In this document: piece by piece, positions 60,715-64,000 of the stretch
Numbering within the stretch: the first letter of the stretch is position 1
How the letters are laid out: every line of letters begins with the position of its first letter
Assembly: GCA_905250075.1 (NCBI GenBank)
Contig: CAJNOP010000020.1
Location: 1,513,399-1,577,398, forward strand
From: Rotaria sp. Silwood1
Taxonomy: Eukaryota; Rotifera; Eurotatoria; Philodinida; Philodinidae
Reading direction: 5' to 3'
Length of the DNA stretch: 64,000 nucleotides
Position numbers and translations under genes: made by a program
Notes under the pieces: model-generated
What the model saw: only the letters and a program-made list of their open reading frames with translations
Database searches by the model: none
What the model was told of the DNA's origin: nothing

Positions 60715-63700
60715 AATGATACTCTTTTTATTACTACGGAAAGAAAAACAAAGGTTGATTTCACGTGTTATTTCAATATCCAATTAAAAATCTAATGCAA
60801 ATAAACAAAAAGAAATAGTATTTACCGATAGTAAGATTATATCTGACAACAGAGAACCAATACGTTTACTATTGATTTCGATTTGTTTCTATAATATAAT
60901 ATATATTGAAGATGTTCGTCTGAAATTTCATAATGACAAGTAATAACTTTTGATGTTATTGCACAATACTGAATGGTCACACTAAACAATCCTTTGTTTT
61001 TCATGTCTTGCACAATAATGTAGTGTTATTGCATCGTTTCTGTTCTCGTTTTCATTCAGTCACGAGTATGACAGAAAGAAAAAATAACATGAGTCAGATA
61101 GAGAAAAGAAAAGAAAAAAACACCACGCGAACTATTATTGACAACTTTGGTCTGTGCCTTTCTGGAGAGAAGGCTAACGTAAAAATACTATGATTTACGC
61201 GGAGAAGAATATTCTAAAACTTATTTCGTTTATAAACCATTAAACTAGTCAGGTCTTCCCATAGAATGGAACAATTCCATTCTATCCCATACGTCCCATG
61301 GGATGAAATTCTTTGCAAATATTCCATGTCTCAAGGGATGAAACTGCAATTTTTTTGAGAATCGTTTCATTCCTTCGTTCCATGAAACAAACAAATTTTA
61401 TGTAAGACTATTCTGTTGCTAAAAACGGTACAATTGCTTTGATATAGATCTCGTGCTCGTCTTCTCGACAAGAATAAGTGAGAAAAAACAACTTCAATAG
61501 GTGGTCAAGGACTGCAATAATTATAACATGACACAACAGAAAATGATGATGCACCAACAGATCAAGAAAGGATGAAGCTTGATTTACTGTAATAGTAACA
61601 AGTGATTTGTTTTTGTTTTTGCCTATTGCTGATAAAACGTCTCTAAATAATTCGTCCTATATTGTTGAAAGTGAAGCCCAACGGCTTCAAAACGTAGTGA
61701 GAATCAAAGTTGCGGTTCGTGTTAGTAAAACTGAAAATGGCTCTAATTTCGATTCCTGAAAATTGGAACTGAAACTGTTCATCCAGTATTGAACACCAAG
61801 CAACTAACTTTAGTATTTTCTGAAATTCCAAAGTTTCTTTTCGCGAAATTATTCATATTCTTAATTAACAAAAGCACTTTGTTGAAATTATAGATGAAAA
61901 AAAAAAGAGAAATCATTTTCATATGAAGTAATTATATGAAACTTCTTATTATATCACAGTGCACAAAAAAATTGATATAATTGTTTTCTGTCTTTTTTCA
62001 TGATTATCATAACAAAACTTAATGTCATTTGCAAATTTTTTGAATTTCTTAATTACTATCATTCTCGTATTTATTGATTGTTCTCGATTATAATGCGAAA
62101 CTATACATGATGAGTTTTCAAGCACAGACAACATCAGCACATAAAATTTCTAGAAAAATTATAAAAGTAATGAATGGATGCTCACTTCCAGTTCAAGTAT
62201 AAGTGAATAAATTATTTGTTTATTACTTTGCATTACAAACGGGATTCAATGAAGTGAATAGATGAAGATTTCGTTTGTATATTAATCACAGAAAAACAAA
62301 GAAATATTGATAATATTGATTGTCATTAAAATTTTTTGGTTCTAACAATTTCGTTTACCAGAAACCGAAAAAAAACGGTTCGAGCTTCGGCTCTTGGTTC
62401 CTTTGTTTTTTTAGAGCCACCGAGTTCTAGGTGAAAATCAATTTTACCAATGTTATTCGATAAGCTCGATCACAATTTTGTCTCCGATAATCATATCTTC
62501 CTCATCTTCAACTTCTGATGCTGCATAGGTGTTCATGAATATACAACTAAACAAATTACATGCTTACGCAGAAAGGACTCATCGATCAATACAACTATAA
62601 AGAATTCAAAAAGTAATATATCTATTTCTTAATGGACACTTTCCATTATTTCCATCAAAAATAAAATAAAAAGGAAGAATTTGAACAAAATCCAAACTTT
62701 GTTAGTTGTCAATAATGTTTTTATAAGGGTCACACGAGAGTAGGTATGAATTGATCAATCAGCAGTCGAATAAATTTTCATCGTTTTAAAAAGGTACTTG
62801 ATGATTGAAGTGTCATATATCCCATCCCATGGAGCAGAGATTCAAAAGTTTTGTATTCCATACCGTTCCACACGAAGCTCTGATATGAACTAGTATTTAA
62901 AGAAAATGAAGCTATTCATCTAATATAAAGTTAGTAGAAGCCATAGACTGAGACGAGTTCAAAAAATCAAGACTGAGCTTTCCTTGATTCAAGCTGAGTC
63001 GAGTTGAGTTGCAGAGTATCGACTAAAAAGATATGCATCAGTCACTATTGATCATAATTTCATTGACATGTAGATATCCACAATTGATTTCTTTCTCGGC
63101 TATCTTTATAACTATAGCTGTCAGATTTCAAAAGCCTGTCCTTTTACGAGCCATACGAGTTACTTAGATTTATCACAAATCTAGTCGACGAACATTTTCA
63201 ATGTTTTAAATGATCGGCCACTCGCTCCCTATGATGTGCATCTATTATAGATTGTCTCGCGAAGTACGTTGGGCTGAAGCTATCGGATGTTGACAGCATT
63301 GGAGTGCATGACAATTGTGCATATGGAATGAGTAATATATATAGGGGAATATGACAGATGAAGATAATATACAATAACCATTGAGGAAATTTGCGATTAG
63401 ATTCGAGCAAAACCTTTCGGAGTAGAAGCAGGTTAAAGCCTGGCATGAAGCGCCAGAAAATAACCAAGTGCTATTTTTTTGACTTTCTATTGTCCACATC
63501 AATTGAAACATTATTTCAATCCCTTACTAGTATCACTCACGAAAAATATTTTTTGAAGCGTTTGAAGAGTCGAGTTCTGCATGGTAAGGACATATGGGAA
63601 GACAATTCTCAGCAGGATATCAAATCAAGATCCTTTGACATATTTGTAATAGAGTACTCAACAATATGTTTTTCTGACAACTGATTCACTACACTTATTC

Positions 63701-64000
63701 TTGGGACTTCGTTTATTCTTTTGGAACAAATGCGATTGTTATATCCGTAAATCTAAATGATAAAAGTAAACGATACTGACTGTTTTGAACGATATCAATG
63801 TGTATTTATTTTCGAAAGGCTTTCTATCCTGGTTATTTAAAACTTGATCGATATAATCAAAAATTATTTCGAAATTAAAGAAAACTTTTCCACAACAAAA
63901 TCATTCTATTGTCACAACGAAATTTTGCTTAAATGTGATACTAAAATATTGAATTAGTGTCTATGTTGTTTTAATAGAATATATTGAACCAAACTGTAAA
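60715..64000. other. Upstream region, no supported gene
   Basis: The part next to 60714 should contain the leader and promoter of the RNA-repair gene. The rest is repeat-flavoured: CCCATGGG-containing pieces at about 61290-61350 and 62818-62835, and GGTTC/TTCGG-rich sequence at 62330-62420. A less AT-rich patch at 63180-63620 has overlapping short frames on both strands but no recognisable protein. Confidence 0.45.
61261..61285. repeat. Perfect 11-base inverted repeat
   Basis: ATAGAATGGAA, three bases, then its exact reverse complement TTCCATTCTAT. A TCCCATGGGA palindrome follows at about 61296. Possibly an end of an eroded element. Confidence 0.5.

Noticed and set aside
63198-63684. Overlapping frames of 88-97 residues on both strands
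   Set aside because: No motif or family recognised and mutually overlapping; recorded only as a less AT-rich patch.

Overview
The window looks like nuclear DNA of a small, AT-rich invertebrate genome, most probably a bdelloid rotifer. The evidence is intron-rich animal genes (NRBP, TMEM126, CCDC115/VMA22, a membrane prolyl-4-hydroxylase, acyl-protein thioesterases) with mostly very short GT-AG introns, T-rich acceptors lying directly before several start codons (compatible with spliced-leader trans-splicing), and an RNA-repair fusion protein of a type not usual in animals. Bdelloid is an inference; no marker gene proves it. There are no convincing tRNA, rRNA, CRISPR or bacterial operon signals.

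Layout. 1-10 kb: two diverged tandem copies of a type II membrane, DxD-containing, glycosyltransferase-like gene on the minus strand. The first copy keeps only its first two long exons; the second can be followed to its stop codon. A large imperfect palindrome lies at 545-1327. 10-15 kb: a decayed element of about 5 kb with long inverted ends, abutting the point where similarity between the two gene copies stops. 15.6-16.1 kb: an intronless dual-specificity phosphatase. 16.6-23.0 kb: a 14-exon NRBP pseudokinase gene. 23-34 kb: gene-poor DNA with a 1.6 kb palindrome (26640-28275), a weaker one (31.5-32.8 kb), a possible 48-residue protein and a small secreted cysteine-knot-like precursor. 34.0-41.2 kb: a 22-exon gene for a secreted helical-repeat protein of about 1178 residues, mesothelin/otoancorin-like. 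42.2-48.1 kb: three minus-strand genes (membrane prolyl-4-hydroxylase, TMEM126, CCDC115/VMA22), the last two only 72 bases apart. 48.3-56.4 kb: a plus-strand array of three acyl-protein thioesterase copies: a dead one, an intact diverged one, and an intact one with a possible acylated N-terminus. 56.9-60.7 kb: the most remarkable gene. 60.7-64 kb: no supported gene.

The highlight is 56906-60714. Two long reading frames 1.2 kb apart join in phase through canonical splice sites into one protein of about 878 residues. Its order is: 2H phosphoesterase (two HxT motifs), TPR-like helices, DUSP23-like phosphatase, P-loop polynucleotide kinase, nucleotidyltransferase-type RNA ligase. Healing of 2',3'-cyclic phosphate ends, 5' phosphorylation and sealing would thus sit in one chain, in a domain order different from fungal/plant Trl1 (ligase-kinase-CPDase), with an added phosphatase. 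The junction and motifs are read from the sequence; the activity is inferred.

Exon coordinates were derived by hand from reading frames, splice dinucleotides and phase. They agree internally (every exon chain stays in phase) but have not been checked against transcripts.
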